Source: Toxonevra muliebris (Eukaryota > Arthropoda > Insecta > Diptera > Pallopteridae). From it: a stretch of DNA of 64,000 bases. The stretch is from assembly GCA_963691655.1 (NCBI GenBank), contig OY829326.1:59513776-59577775 (forward strand), read 5' to 3'. Positions 25,101 through 34,918 of this stretch are shown here, in pieces. A model generated the notes under the pieces. That model did not search any database. It was not told the DNA's origin and was given only the letters and a program-made list of their open reading frames with translations. A program made the position numbers and the translations under genes. How positions within the stretch are numbered: the first letter of the stretch is position 1; every line of letters starts with the position of its first letter.

Positions 25101-28100
25101 AATTAAACCCGAATGAATGTTGAAGAACGAAACCGAAATCGGAATCAAAACACTTGACAAAACCGAAACCGGAACGTTTTATTGATTCGGTTTCATTCTT
25201 TGATTTTAATATTCATACATACTGTAATACACTAGCGGATTCAGATATTTCCGAAGGAGGGGATTGTTATTTTTTTCTCTCTTCAAATTTTTTTTGATGT
25301 TATGTCATAATCTATATCATTCTTTTCATGATCGTGCCTTAAGTATGCCTGGTTTTCATTATCTAAAATTTAATCAAATTTGCCAAAATGCTGTCAATTT
25401 CATTATAAGCAACTTTCTTCTTCTATCTCTTTGACATGGAATATGACATAGTGAAAACCAGGCATTAGTATTTTGAAAAGAGGGTAGCACTAATGAAAAA
25501 AAAAATTCTCGCGGAAATTGAAGAACAATCTAATTGAACCCATAAAGTGGGGTATACACACATCAAGTTCAGTTTCAAACATAACCAGCACATAAATAAA
25601 AGAGTGACGGACGGCTGCGTATACACTCGTCAAGCATGTACCGTCAAAATTAATTTCTCCGCAATTTTGAGCGTGTGAACATCTATATGCCGTCGGCAAA
25701 ACAGTTTTGTTACGATGTTTACTCACCAAAAACCACGCAAAACTAAACATATGATTGACCGAATGAGTTTACACGCATTAAATACGATGCGATCGTTGAC
25801 AGATCGTCAAGCAATATCAAACAAGCTTCAATTTTCATCAAACAAGCCGTCCACACGTCTGTGTGAAGATTTCTCACTAGTACACTTTAAATTCTGTATG
25901 CAATGCTTCATCGAATATAGTCCCTATAAGAATAGTCTGAGATATAATGTAATTGGATTCTCTTTATGACATATTCTGAAGAAGATTCTTGAGGAAATGG
26001 GAAATAGAGATGGCAGGTAACGCTCATCTTTAAGGCCTTTCAAAAAACAGGATCATTTTTGAATGCCCAGGTTCGGTGCTCGGCATGATCAAAAACCAAA
26101 AGAGAAAATAAAAAAATTTTGTACACAGTTGAGAAGTTCATGAAACCCAAATCTAACAAATTTGGCATCAATTTACAGGTGATACTTCTACTAAAAAGAA
26201 ACCAAAAAATCGTCTCTCCCAAATAATTACTGTGGGTGCTACAGCTGCTCAAAGTCGAGTGATTTCATTCAAAATTTTAGCTTTATAGATATGGATGTAA
26301 AAAAATTCTCAAAAAAAAACTTGTTTTCGAAACATTTCGCAGTTTCATATATTACATTGATGAATTCCCGTCGAATTTCGTATTTTTTTAATCTTCAAAA
26401 TATTGTAAAATAAGTAATCTGAGAATAACAATATTATTGAGAATAACAAAACTGAAAATTTAAAATTTAGTTAAGTTTGGATAGGTTTTGGACCTTCTGA
26501 GCTATTCAGGAGTAGCACTTCTCTACTCTATCTCTAAGAGAACCAAGGTTTTTATCATATGGACACATGGGGATCGGGCTCATACAAATGAGCAAAGCCG
26601 TTTGACGCCGGTTCCCTCTGTGTGGTCTCATGTACTTTTCAAAGGCCTAATAAGGATTTATTTTGGGAATACGGAAAACGCTGGCCGCCGTATTCTAGTG
26701 GTTAAAATATCAAAAATATAAAACAAAAATTTTTCTACATGGCACCACCTCATGGCTAGCAATGGCAAACCTCCAAAAGTAAAAATTGCTTATGGAAAGT
26801 TTTTCACTTCGTCGTTTGGATTTGCCATAGATTTTTAAGTTCCTTCCAGTTGTGTTGTGTACAAATATAACTCACCCAACATGATTGGATTATTATTGGA
26901 AGGAAGGACGACTTGATAGTTAGGCACTGCGACCTATAAGATCTATTGTACCAAAGCCCCAAGAAAGAGAGAAAGGAAGAGAGAAAGAAAGATAGATAAG
27001 AAACATACCCAAGCAGAGAATCGAACTCGGGTCTCCAGAGACAAGAGTCTGGCACTCTGCCACTAGACCGCAGTGGCGATGGTAGGACCTACAGTTTAAC
27101 GTCGATTCCGAATGGCTGTGGCAATTTTTTTTCAGCTCGGCGATTTTGCCATTTGTACACATTCGTATGATTCTTATCCACTTCATATCGACAGTGAATA
27201 TAAGAAGTTTATGAGAATAATTCTGGATGAAAGTCTAGTGCACTATCCACTAGACTATTGAGGTAGTCAACAACAACATGAATGGATGTGATAAGCTCGG
27301 TCTAAGCCCTTCATGGGCTGTTGTGTCATTATGGTAGTAGTAGTACTAGGAAAAAGTACTTGGGTTTCTTTTCAGATGGTTTATTTAAGACATATTAAAA
27401 TATGAAAAAACTAATTTCCATTAGCATTTTAAAGCAATCGAGCCAATCTTTCTCTTTTGATTATGATAAATAATGTGAGGAGGGGTCGCCATTCCCCAAA
27501 ATCGAACCGAACAATTTCGTTTATCAATTTGAAGACTTTTATCTATTATTACCTCATATTTACATTAATAACCAATAATGAAAAATCAATTTTTAAAATA
27601 TTAACGATTATATAGTACACCCAAGACAAGAAAGACAATTAGTTTATGTATTAACTGATAACAACAATAAAACAACACTCAAAAACTCATAAAATCTGCA
27701 AATATATTGTTCGAATACAGTAAAGTGAAAAGTTAATGCGCTGATATGCTATATAAAAAAACAACTAAAAATTCTATAAACAAAAAGATAAATTCGACTG
27801 CTCCGCGTGACTGTGACTAAAAAAAAATAGAAAAAAGAATTAAAAACTTGAAATAAAAATAAAAAATGAGACATTTTCTTAAAATAGTTTTTATGAGTTC
27901 TTGCGTTTAGTATTGTCTGGAAATATCTTAAAGAATTCTCATTTGTTTTTGTGAGCAGAAAAACATAAAATATTTTCATATTCTTTTAAAAATTCGTTAT
28001 CGTTTATTACAAATGTAAAATTAAAATTTTTATTAAAATTAAATTAATTTATAGGACTTTTAATACAAAAACATTTATTATGTAATTTTGCAATTTGATT

Positions 28101-31100
28101 TTCACATTAGTTGGCAGCACTGCACGTGCCTGAATACTTTGTATATCTTTTAGCATTCTGAATTTGCTTTCGATAATTTCTAATTAGTATTCTTTTAATA
28201 TATAATTTTGAATTTTTTTTTAATAGAAAAATTTATACGTGATATTACAAAATGTTTATTCTGTGTACAAACGTTCTGTCATAATGGCGGCAGTGTTCGC
28301 ACTTTGATTGACAACGCATATTTGATTTGCTGGTTTGTTGTATTGAATAATAATAATTACAGCCATAATAATGGGTTATATTATATGTGAAATGCAATAA
28401 AAAAGCATTATGAGTTGGTACTTATTAAGAAAAAGCAAACTTCCTTTACGGTGAGGTAAAATCTTAGAAATCAATCAAATCAGTAGATTCAATGGTATTG
28501 ATAATTTAATATTTTTTTTTTACAAAATCCTACAAACTTGAACTTAAGCCTACTTACTTTTCTTCAGTTGGCATTACAGTCTCATGGGGATTTGAGCCGG
28601 TTTCAATTGATATCTCCATACATCTTGACCTACGGCTTTAGATTGCAAGTTATGAATTCTAAACTCACTAAGACCATCCTGAACAAAGTTTATCCACTAC
28701 ATCTAGTTCCCACTGGATTGCAGAATAAAACCTTACTGGTTGAAAAATTCTGGATCATAAATTTTAAATGCATATTTCGATGTATTTAAAGCTTTAATGA
28801 ATTTTTTTTATTAGTCCGGAAGCAATAAATATTTTTGAAGCAGACTGTGTAAATTCAAAAATATACTAACATTGACTAACTTTTTCCATTGAGTGTCTAA
28901 GATTATATAAGCATTGCATACACTCGTAATTTTTATGCTAAACACTTCTTCTTTTTTCCACAAATAAATAAATCATAAAAAGTGTATGAAAAGTCTTACA
29001 TTTTGATGAGGCTTTTGACTTTTGATTCTTTTGCTTTCGTCAAAAAAGCAAAAAATATTAAAGAAGAAATGGTGGTGGATACTTAATGATATGATCAACA
29101 CAATGGTAATGCAAACAAAACTGCAAAACCCAATGGGAAATCGTAAGCGAATTGTATGTGAGCCTTTTGTAGATACACATTTGTCCATTCATTTTGATAG
29201 CTCATATAATTATTTAAATGCCTTATGCGCTATTGTAAAACTAATGTTGTTGTAGTTGTTTTTATAGTGCTCGTTTGCGCCTTTTGAAATATTTTGCAAT
29301 TCAATGCATGCAACAAACAGTGACAATTGTTTGAACATTAATATGAATGAGGGAGGATTTAATGCACACACTCAAAGAGAAATGTTACTTAAAGTCACAA
29401 ATATAACACACAAGATTACTTACGCTTTCCACTTTCAAAACATGTTTCGTTCTACGCATCAACAACTACGTCATCACCACCTCGAGCGCTGATTGGCCGA
29501 AGTATTTTTTTTCAGTCAGCTGATTAAAAAAAATATACGTCAGCTCACTGTAAATAAAACAAGAGTTGTGTTGCAAGTACAGTCAAACCTTGTAATTGGG
29601 ACACTCTGTAATTGGGACACCTGCTAATCGAACCGCACTATTAATTTTTCTTTTGGATTCAGATGAAATTCCCCTTGCTATGTAAGTTTAATTACCTTAT
29701 TTTATTCTAAATAAGGTAATTTGTTCTTTTATGGTATTTTGATACTTTTGTTTTGCAACCAAATGGTGCTTGAATTTTTATATGCTGGTGCGACTAAATT
29801 TTGGAAAAAACAGGTTTATGGAAACGTCCATTGTTCCATGCGCATTTATATTAACAATAGACCAAGTAATTCATAAAAGCTCTTGAGTTAACATTTTATG
29901 CAGAGACGCGTTGTAAGGACTAAGTTTTAGAAAAAAATTATATTTGAAGATGCCCATTTACCACATCCATATTTTCTTGTGTTTTATTTACTTTTTTATC
30001 TTAGTTTTCTTTAATTTTAGTTTTAACAATTTCATTGAAACTTGGGATTTGATTTCAGTTGGTGGGCAGCACCGCAATTAAATTTCCAAAAAATGAAGAA
30101 AAAACTTACTTCAAATTGAACACCATTGTTGCATGAAAGGGGCACATTTTTCTTATTTTGAGGAAAATTTACATAAACGAAAGAAATTTTTGTGGATTTA
30201 AATTGAGGAAACTTTTTCTTTGTTCTAGAGATGGGTATTTTTCTGGCTGTACATTCGAACCAGAAGGAATAGTTTTTTAATTGTTTCCCCATTTATCACG
30301 TCAAAAATACTTTGAAGGGATCTCATGAGCTCCATAACTTCTGCTTATTGGTTTAACATAAAATAAATATTGGAATTTACCATATTTACAAAATCTTGGG
30401 AATTGAAATATGAATTACAAAAGAGTGTTGAATTCATATTTACTTCACTATTGCGTCTATAAAAATATAACCACTTTTGTTGCGTTGCATTGTCTTTAGG
30501 AAATTTAAAGTAATTCCGCTCTTTCTTTTTTCATTATTGCTTTTAAAATTAAAAGCAGTACAACGTATTTTTACTTATAAAATATTTCGAATAGGGGTGC
30601 TCTGAGCATTAATGGGTTAATTAAAAAGAATATTCTCATATCTAAGTCGTCGTTCTTCGTTAATTATAATTTTCTATTGTTTGGTTGGGTCCCTCAAATG
30701 CAGTATCGTATTTAAGTTATTGTATTTATACATCTGTTTCAAATTAATTATGAATAGGACCCCCATTCTGAAAGTAAGTATTTAAGGAAATATTAGACAA
30801 AACGAACACTTGCCTCTATTTGACATTCAAAATTCGTGAAACCCATCAAACAGATTTCCCCGTGTATACCAAATGTTTTTTTAATATTAGCAACACAGCC
30901 ATCGCATTCGAATGATAAATTGAATTTCTTGGTTTGGCGGTTGGATTTCTGTCCACCTGACATTATAAATTTTACTTTTTCTGGTCACCATTCCTTCAAA
31001 GTTTTTTTTTTGGTATATTTCCGCAATCATTTACAGTACTGTACTAAAATTTATTACAAGGTTGTTGATTGACAATGTCATATATTGGAATATTGATTGA

Positions 31101-34100
31101 CAATGGATAATATTGGAAAAGGGGGCATGGCAACTCCCTATATGGGAGAAACTTAATGAAATTTAATTATGGAATATCTCAGGAACCATTTGTGGTACGG
31201 CTCCAAGATTTAGTATGGAAACATCATTTGTCTAAGCAATTTTGTGGAATGAATATGAATGGGCGTGGATTAATTTGAAGGCCTGGCATCTCATGCAATT
31301 CAAATGTTTTTGTGAATATATTTTTAGAACCATTTGCAGCACAAAACTAAAATTTGATACAAAGTCGTTTTACTGAAATATGCTGCAGTGAAGGTATTGG
31401 TGGGATTGGGAAAGAGGACGGTGCACTTTCTATGCAATCTCAATTTTATTAGGGAATATCTCAGGATCCATTAATGATACGATGTTCAGATTTAATACGA
31501 AAATATTATTTGCCAATAGAATTATGTGCAAAAATTATGAGCATTAGTGGGTGTAACACCTCCCATGCAACCCTGATTTTAAATATGGTATATTTCCTAA
31601 ATATTGAGAGTGGGGACTATATCTTTGGTTGGTAGCGGAATGCTGTGAGGAAAAAGTGAGAGGGTTAGCGAAAGAGAGAGTGACACCTTCTATGCTAAGG
31701 AAATGCTTGAAACGGTAAGTATATATAATAAATCATAGCAAGAAACGCAATGAAATGATGATTCCTTATGAAAGCGGTATGTTTGTAGTAGCTAGCTATA
31801 ACAACAAGTATGATGAAAGTTTGTATGTTAAGATAAGATGTTGATAGCATTAGCTCAAAAGAATGTTGATGCTATTGGGCAAATAGGAGTGGAACTATCC
31901 ATGTAAATGATATAAATAATTAGTGCAATATTTAGATTTTGATCGGAGGCTGACACGTTCATATTGACATTACTTTTGGCTTTGTTGTTGTTGTAATTCT
32001 CGAATTACCCAAACGTTGTCAGGGCGGAAAGGGAAGCTAGGCAAAAGTCAGCTAATCCTTTATTTCCAATTTATAAATCGTTTTCTTTCTTTTGTAAGCA
32101 TTTTTCTTCAAGTGTATCAATCAAATGAAATGCTCAAAGAATTCACTTGTTTCATTTAGCACACCAAGTGGGCGTGTCTCTTCTTATGGTATTTTGCGTT
32201 ATGAAATATATTTAGTATATGAATTTATTTCCAAAATTTCCTTTTTCTGAAATTTATTTACAGTGTTTAACTATTTCTTCAGATTTTTTTGCTTGCGTAC
32301 AAATAAATTACACAAACAACATTTCATTTGACATTTATGTGCTGTCAAAGTATTTAATTAGCAAAAATCATATATTTCTTTGTATGTATGTATGGGTGTT
32401 ACATATGTACCATAAGTATAAGCCATTTCTTTACATTTTTGCTGACAGTATTATAAGAAACTTTTCACATTTTTCATTTATGGGATTAGTTATCACAAGC
32501 AGTCTAAGAACAACGGACGATGAGACACAGATGGTTTCTTTCTATTGCATCTTCGCGTTCAATCATTAGGGGGAATTCTACTAGCAAACTTGCTTCAGTA
32601 TAATTTTTTGTTGTACAATTTTCTGGAAGTCCCGGGCATTAGTTCAAATTTAAATTTGTTTTTCTTAATTTGTGACTTTTTCAACGAGAGAGGAAAAATG
32701 GTGGAGGAAGAGTATAGGGGTTTTTCAGCATTTATCATAACATAGGATCCATAGCATTCAGAAGTCCCATATGTAAAACCAATTGAGAAAACCAGAGAGA
32801 AACCCGATAAGTATTGAGTAATAAAGATTGTCGAGTGCAAATTGGGACTTACTTATTTCGCAAAATTTCTTTGGAACTAATCGTTTCTGCTATGGCGATT
32901 CATGATAAATTATAAAAACTTATTTGTTTAGAAAAAGATATTTAGACATTTACATTTATAAACTACTCGCATTACTCAAAAACGCTACAGATTTAAGATT
33001 TCCTGTAGTTTTAATATGTATAACCTCATCGCAACTATGCAAAATTAAGCTACAATTAATTTGACATAATTTTATTGAATAAAGTTTCGCAGCACTGCAG
33101 ACTCCTTGAAGTGTCTGCGTTTGCACTTGTGCTGCTCCACACACTTGCACCATGATCGCATTCGTGCGTAATTCATTCAGCAAAGTGCAAAAGAAGTTTC
33201 TATAAATAAGTATAATGCGGTTCCAGTTTTCAAGATATAAACACTATTCACTTATGCTCATATGCGTATAGGAATCTTCCACATTGCAAAGTGATGCGCC
33301 TGTGTCTGTGTGACACTTGTGCGCGTCTTGCCCCCTCACTTGCTCGCTTGATCATTTTCCAAGACGCGTTTAATAAAAAGAAATGTCCAACATTAATCAC
33401 ATGAAAAAAATATTTTATGAGCGTATATGCAAACTATGAAGTCGATCTTCTTGCGAATGTACAGATGTCTGTAGTTTATGTTAAGAGCAAAAAACCGAGG
33501 AGGGATGGAGACAGGAGGCAGCGGGTCGTCATATGTACTTATGCAGTGTGTGACATCAGTGGAGTTTAGTATGAAAAACGCAATTTTAATGAAGGCAAAA
33601 AGTAAAACACCAGTAAAATGTTGTCGTAACCCAGCAGGAAAGTAGGGGTAGTTTATGTTAATGGAAATCGATGAATTCTTTAATTTAAATTCAGATGGAA
33701 AATATTTTGTTATATCCTGGAGCGAATTTTTGACTCATTTTTGAATGTATATAATTTTAAGAGTAGTCTTTGATTTGAATATAGAATAAGCTGTTATTCC
33801 TTTTTACCACAGAATATATAAAAATCGAGTGAACAGAAACAAATTCTGGACCATTCTTTTCACAAGAAAAAATTTCTCTTAGCAAAACAAAAAAATGCTA
33901 TTCTTTCCAAATGACAAATTAATGATTCTTTACTTCGTTTACTACACATTACAATTTCCCGTTGGGAATATACTCGTGTAATGATCATGATGAAGTCAGT
34001 GAATTTGTGCTCGCGTAACATAACATAAATTATTTGAAATGTCAAAAATTGAAAGATTACGCATACATTAAATTGAAATTTTTGTATTTGTTATTATTGC

Positions 34101-34238
34101 TCTTTATTTACTTACAAGCATTTTTTTTTTTTTTGATTTTTTCTACTATATTTATTGGTGTATTTTTTCTTTTTTTTTGCAGATATCTACACTTGTTGCA
34201 ACGAAGTATTTGGCTCATGTCGTACATCATGTGAGAAT
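13178..34238 (+). CDS. Secreted cysteine-rich protein, RECK-like: first two coding exons
   Basis: Exon 13178-13583 starts MHYSRFLYCIILLLVIFLIL, a strong signal peptide or anchor. A glutamine run, basic patches (RRRSK), an acidic DDDDDRSDDYDIYSD stretch and polyglycine follow. Donor GTAAGC follows CCA TAT G (phase 1). Exon 34183-34238 has a polypyrimidine acceptor ending TTTGCAG and donor GTAAGT. Joined, it reads SPYDIYTCCNEVFGSCRTSC then EN, 154 codons so far, ending in phase 0. CC-x6-CR-x2-C matches the cysteine-knot repeats that open RECK, a GPI-anchored inhibitor of matrix metalloproteases; this gene link is inference from a short motif. The start is taken at the ATG; an in-frame GTG three codons earlier is not used. 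No later exon was found in the window. The low-complexity part would be a linker before the first knot. Confidence 0.55.
15665..15683. repeat. TG microsatellite (one CG interruption)
   Basis: TGTGTGTGTG then CGTGTGT, following a tacatacgcatacatg context. Confidence 0.7.
16170..17770 (+). pseudogene. Non-LTR retrotransposon relic: RT C-terminus, RNase H, C-terminal zinc region
   Basis: Frames shift many times but the order matches a non-LTR element with RNase H (I/LOA-like). It opens at IYDIVIMAKGKYEDAL, a damaged YADD active site with residues lost. Then SINPSKFTLVPFTRKR, EVKYLGITLDSKLLWKEH and the thumb region (RPILTYGAVAW). The RNase H part has WCTDGSRTDK, FQAEI and, after frameshifts, YTDSD and DNLARKAA. 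The C-terminal part recalls the CxC...H region (HMKNLV...SEHFLIH). It begins at the catalytic motif, as a 5'-truncated copy would, and ends close to a SINE tail at 17812. Not functional. Confidence 0.8.
17812..18000 (-). mobile_element. SINE family A copy, 3' half
   Basis: Read on the minus strand it gives CTACATGCCACCACCTC, CAAACCTCCAAGAGTAAAA, GTGTACAAATAGAACT, AAGCTCGGTTTAGGCCC and a (TAG)n tail. The same order of words occurs at 26.7-27.3, 38.2 and 48.8 kb. A tRNA-like head is not visible here. Confidence 0.65.
18814..19126. mobile_element. Small inverted-repeat element (MITE candidate)
   Basis: The ends share an inverted GGTTATATTGG core, with CGACGAACAC / CGGCGAACAC further in. CCTTAG flanks both sides (18808-18813 and 19127-19132). 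The interior is rich in CTCGG/GTTCG words and holds a perfect hairpin at 19002-19026 (11-bp arms, CAA loop). No coding frame. The superfamily is unclear. Confidence 0.5.
20585..20602. repeat. GA microsatellite
   Basis: Run of AG units followed by AAGAAGAG. Confidence 0.8.
21139..21812. mobile_element. Foldback element with long inverted arms, about 674 bp
   Basis: The arms, about 21139-21300 and 21650-21812, are inverted copies. Shared words (one arm read in reverse complement) are CACTGC[CT]CTGCA at the tips, ATGAATTTTTCATGCTGA, ACGAATCTG, CATCACGTCA, GGTGTTGAA and GACCATTTTTG/GGCCATTTTTG. The centre contains a direct repeat near 21474 and 21602 (CATATTTGATC.ACCATTTTGA). The tips CACTGC and flanks TTATTAAT / TTATTCAT hint at an 8-bp duplication with one mismatch, although the left end has an extra TA. 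No coding frame. Confidence 0.65.
24221..25202. mobile_element. Non-autonomous hAT-like element, 982 bp
   Basis: Terminal inverted repeats CAAGGAATGAAACCGAA (left) and CAAAGAATGAAACCGAA (right, read inward), with near-identical 8-bp flanks ATTTTAAC (24213-24220) and ATTTTAAT (25203-25210). The flanks fit the hAT target pattern nTnnnnAn. ACCGAAACCG-type words cluster inside both ends. The interior is AT-rich with no transposase frame. Confidence 0.7.
25344..25467. mobile_element. Short MITE, family TATGCCTGGTTTTCA, copy 1
   Basis: Inverted ends TATGCCTGGTTTTCA and TGAAAACCAGGCAT about 120 bp apart. A shorter copy lies at 46162-46242. The target duplication is not resolved. Confidence 0.6.
26683..27345 (+). 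mobile_element. SINE family A copy, interrupted by a family B SINE
   Basis: Begins with a degenerate tRNA-like head (GTATTCTAGTGGTTAAAATA), then the family words CTACATGGCACCACCTC, GGCAAACCTCCAAAAG and GTTTTTCACTTCGTCGTTTG. After an insert (26891-27273) it resumes with ATAAGCTCGGTCTAAGCCC and GGGCTGTTGTG and ends in a (TAG)n-like tail. Box-A-like head, body and short-repeat tail are the layout of a tRNA-derived SINE. Confidence 0.65.
26891..27273 (-). mobile_element. SINE family B copy 1, two tRNA-like segments, with target duplication
   Basis: On the minus strand a tRNA-like box A segment (AGTCTAGTGGATAGTGCACT) is followed about 130-180 bases on by a second tRNA-like unit. That unit has box A GGTCTAGTGGCAGAGTG, a stem CCAGA/TCTGG and box B GAGTTCGATTCTC. 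A pyrimidine-rich tail region (TTTCTTTCTCTCTTCC) follows. Flanked by CAACATGATTGGAT (26877-26890) and CAACATGAATGGAT (27274-27287), a 14-bp duplication with one mismatch, inside a family A SINE. In the first unit box B is lost here but present in the copy at 62 kb. Confidence 0.7.
29581..29640 (+). mobile_element. Pogo/Tigger-like terminal sequence, single end
   Basis: Starts TACAGTCAAACCTTG and has two direct copies of TGTAATTGGGACAC 16 bases apart, as seen in pogo/Tigger terminal regions (CAGT-AAACCTC..., TA target). No opposite end or transposase was found. Confidence 0.4.
31011..31640. repeat. Degenerate tandem repeat, about 140-bp unit
   Basis: A motif of the form GAATATCTCAGGAACCATTT recurs with drift at about 31012, 31172, 31314, 31454 and 31588 (steps of roughly 134-160 bases). 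Each time it is followed by a GGTACGG/ACTAAAATTT/AGTATGGAAA-like segment. The same repeat in reverse complement is at 53.0-54.1 kb. No coding frame. Confidence 0.65.
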
Positions 34239-34918
34239 GTAAGTAGGTTTGTCATATTTGACAGCTAACGGTTTTTGGTTTTAAGAAGCGCGAAAGAGAG
34301 AGATTGTGTGTTTAGCGTGTAGATGTACAAAAAAGAGAATATGAAATTTTAGATTATACATTAATTACTTTTAACTCTCAGGCACTAAGTAATTCATTAC
34401 ATGACGGCTCTATAAGATGAACAAAAAAAAAATTAGTAATATTAGTTCAAGTAGGGATTTATTCTCATATTTCGGAAAAATACAACCGTGCTTTTCCTTT
34501 CTAGTTCACTCGACACATTTCACGCCCATAGTTTTAAACGTAAACTACAACGATAAAGGAGTACAGCACAATTGTTTGTTCTGGGAATGCTTGAATTACT
34601 CTTCAATGGGTGGTTGGATGTTGTGGCTGATCCGAGCTGATGGTTCCCGGTTTCGAAAAAAGATGGAACCATGGCGACAATGGTAGAAGAATCTCTAAAA
34701 TTTCTGATGATTGTGCACTTTCTTAGCAGCTTTAGATTGGAAGATCTCGTAACTACAATTTAAAAAGAGATTTATGGGGTTGAAATATCGGCATTTAGCG
34801 CCTTTAAAGATATCAGGATTGAATGTAATATTTCCATCCACGGAAGTGGACTTCTGGATATATGTGTAACTTGCTTGGATATGTTTAGATTGCTTAGATA
34901 TAAACTAAAGTACTTTGC
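34239..34918. other. Sequence after exon 2 of the RECK-like gene, nothing recognised
   Basis: Donor GTAAGT at 34239, then AT-rich intron-like DNA with no repeat or exon I can support, up to the start of reverse transcriptase homology. Confidence 0.4.

Larger units (their letters stand above)
13584..34182 (+). other. Long intron 1 of the RECK-like gene, filled with repeats
   Basis: About 20.6 kb from donor GTAAGC to acceptor TTTGCAG. Apart from the mobile elements listed separately it is AT-rich DNA with microsatellites: TG near 15665-15683 and GA near 20585-20602. I see no exon with coding character on either strand. The stretches 13.6-16.1, 19.1-20.9, 22.1-24.2, 27.4-29.5, 29.7-31.0 and 31.7-34.1 kb hold nothing I can name. 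Regulatory elements are likely but not visible. Confidence 0.5.

Noticed and set aside
25490..25969. Overlapping open frames on both strands as small genes
   Set aside because: No motif, and both frames extend from AT-rich repeats; nothing supports coding.
27000..27090. Functional tRNA gene on the minus strand
   Set aside because: Boxes A and B are present but there is no paired acceptor stem, and the same unit recurs at 62 kb within a longer conserved repeat, so it is SINE sequence.
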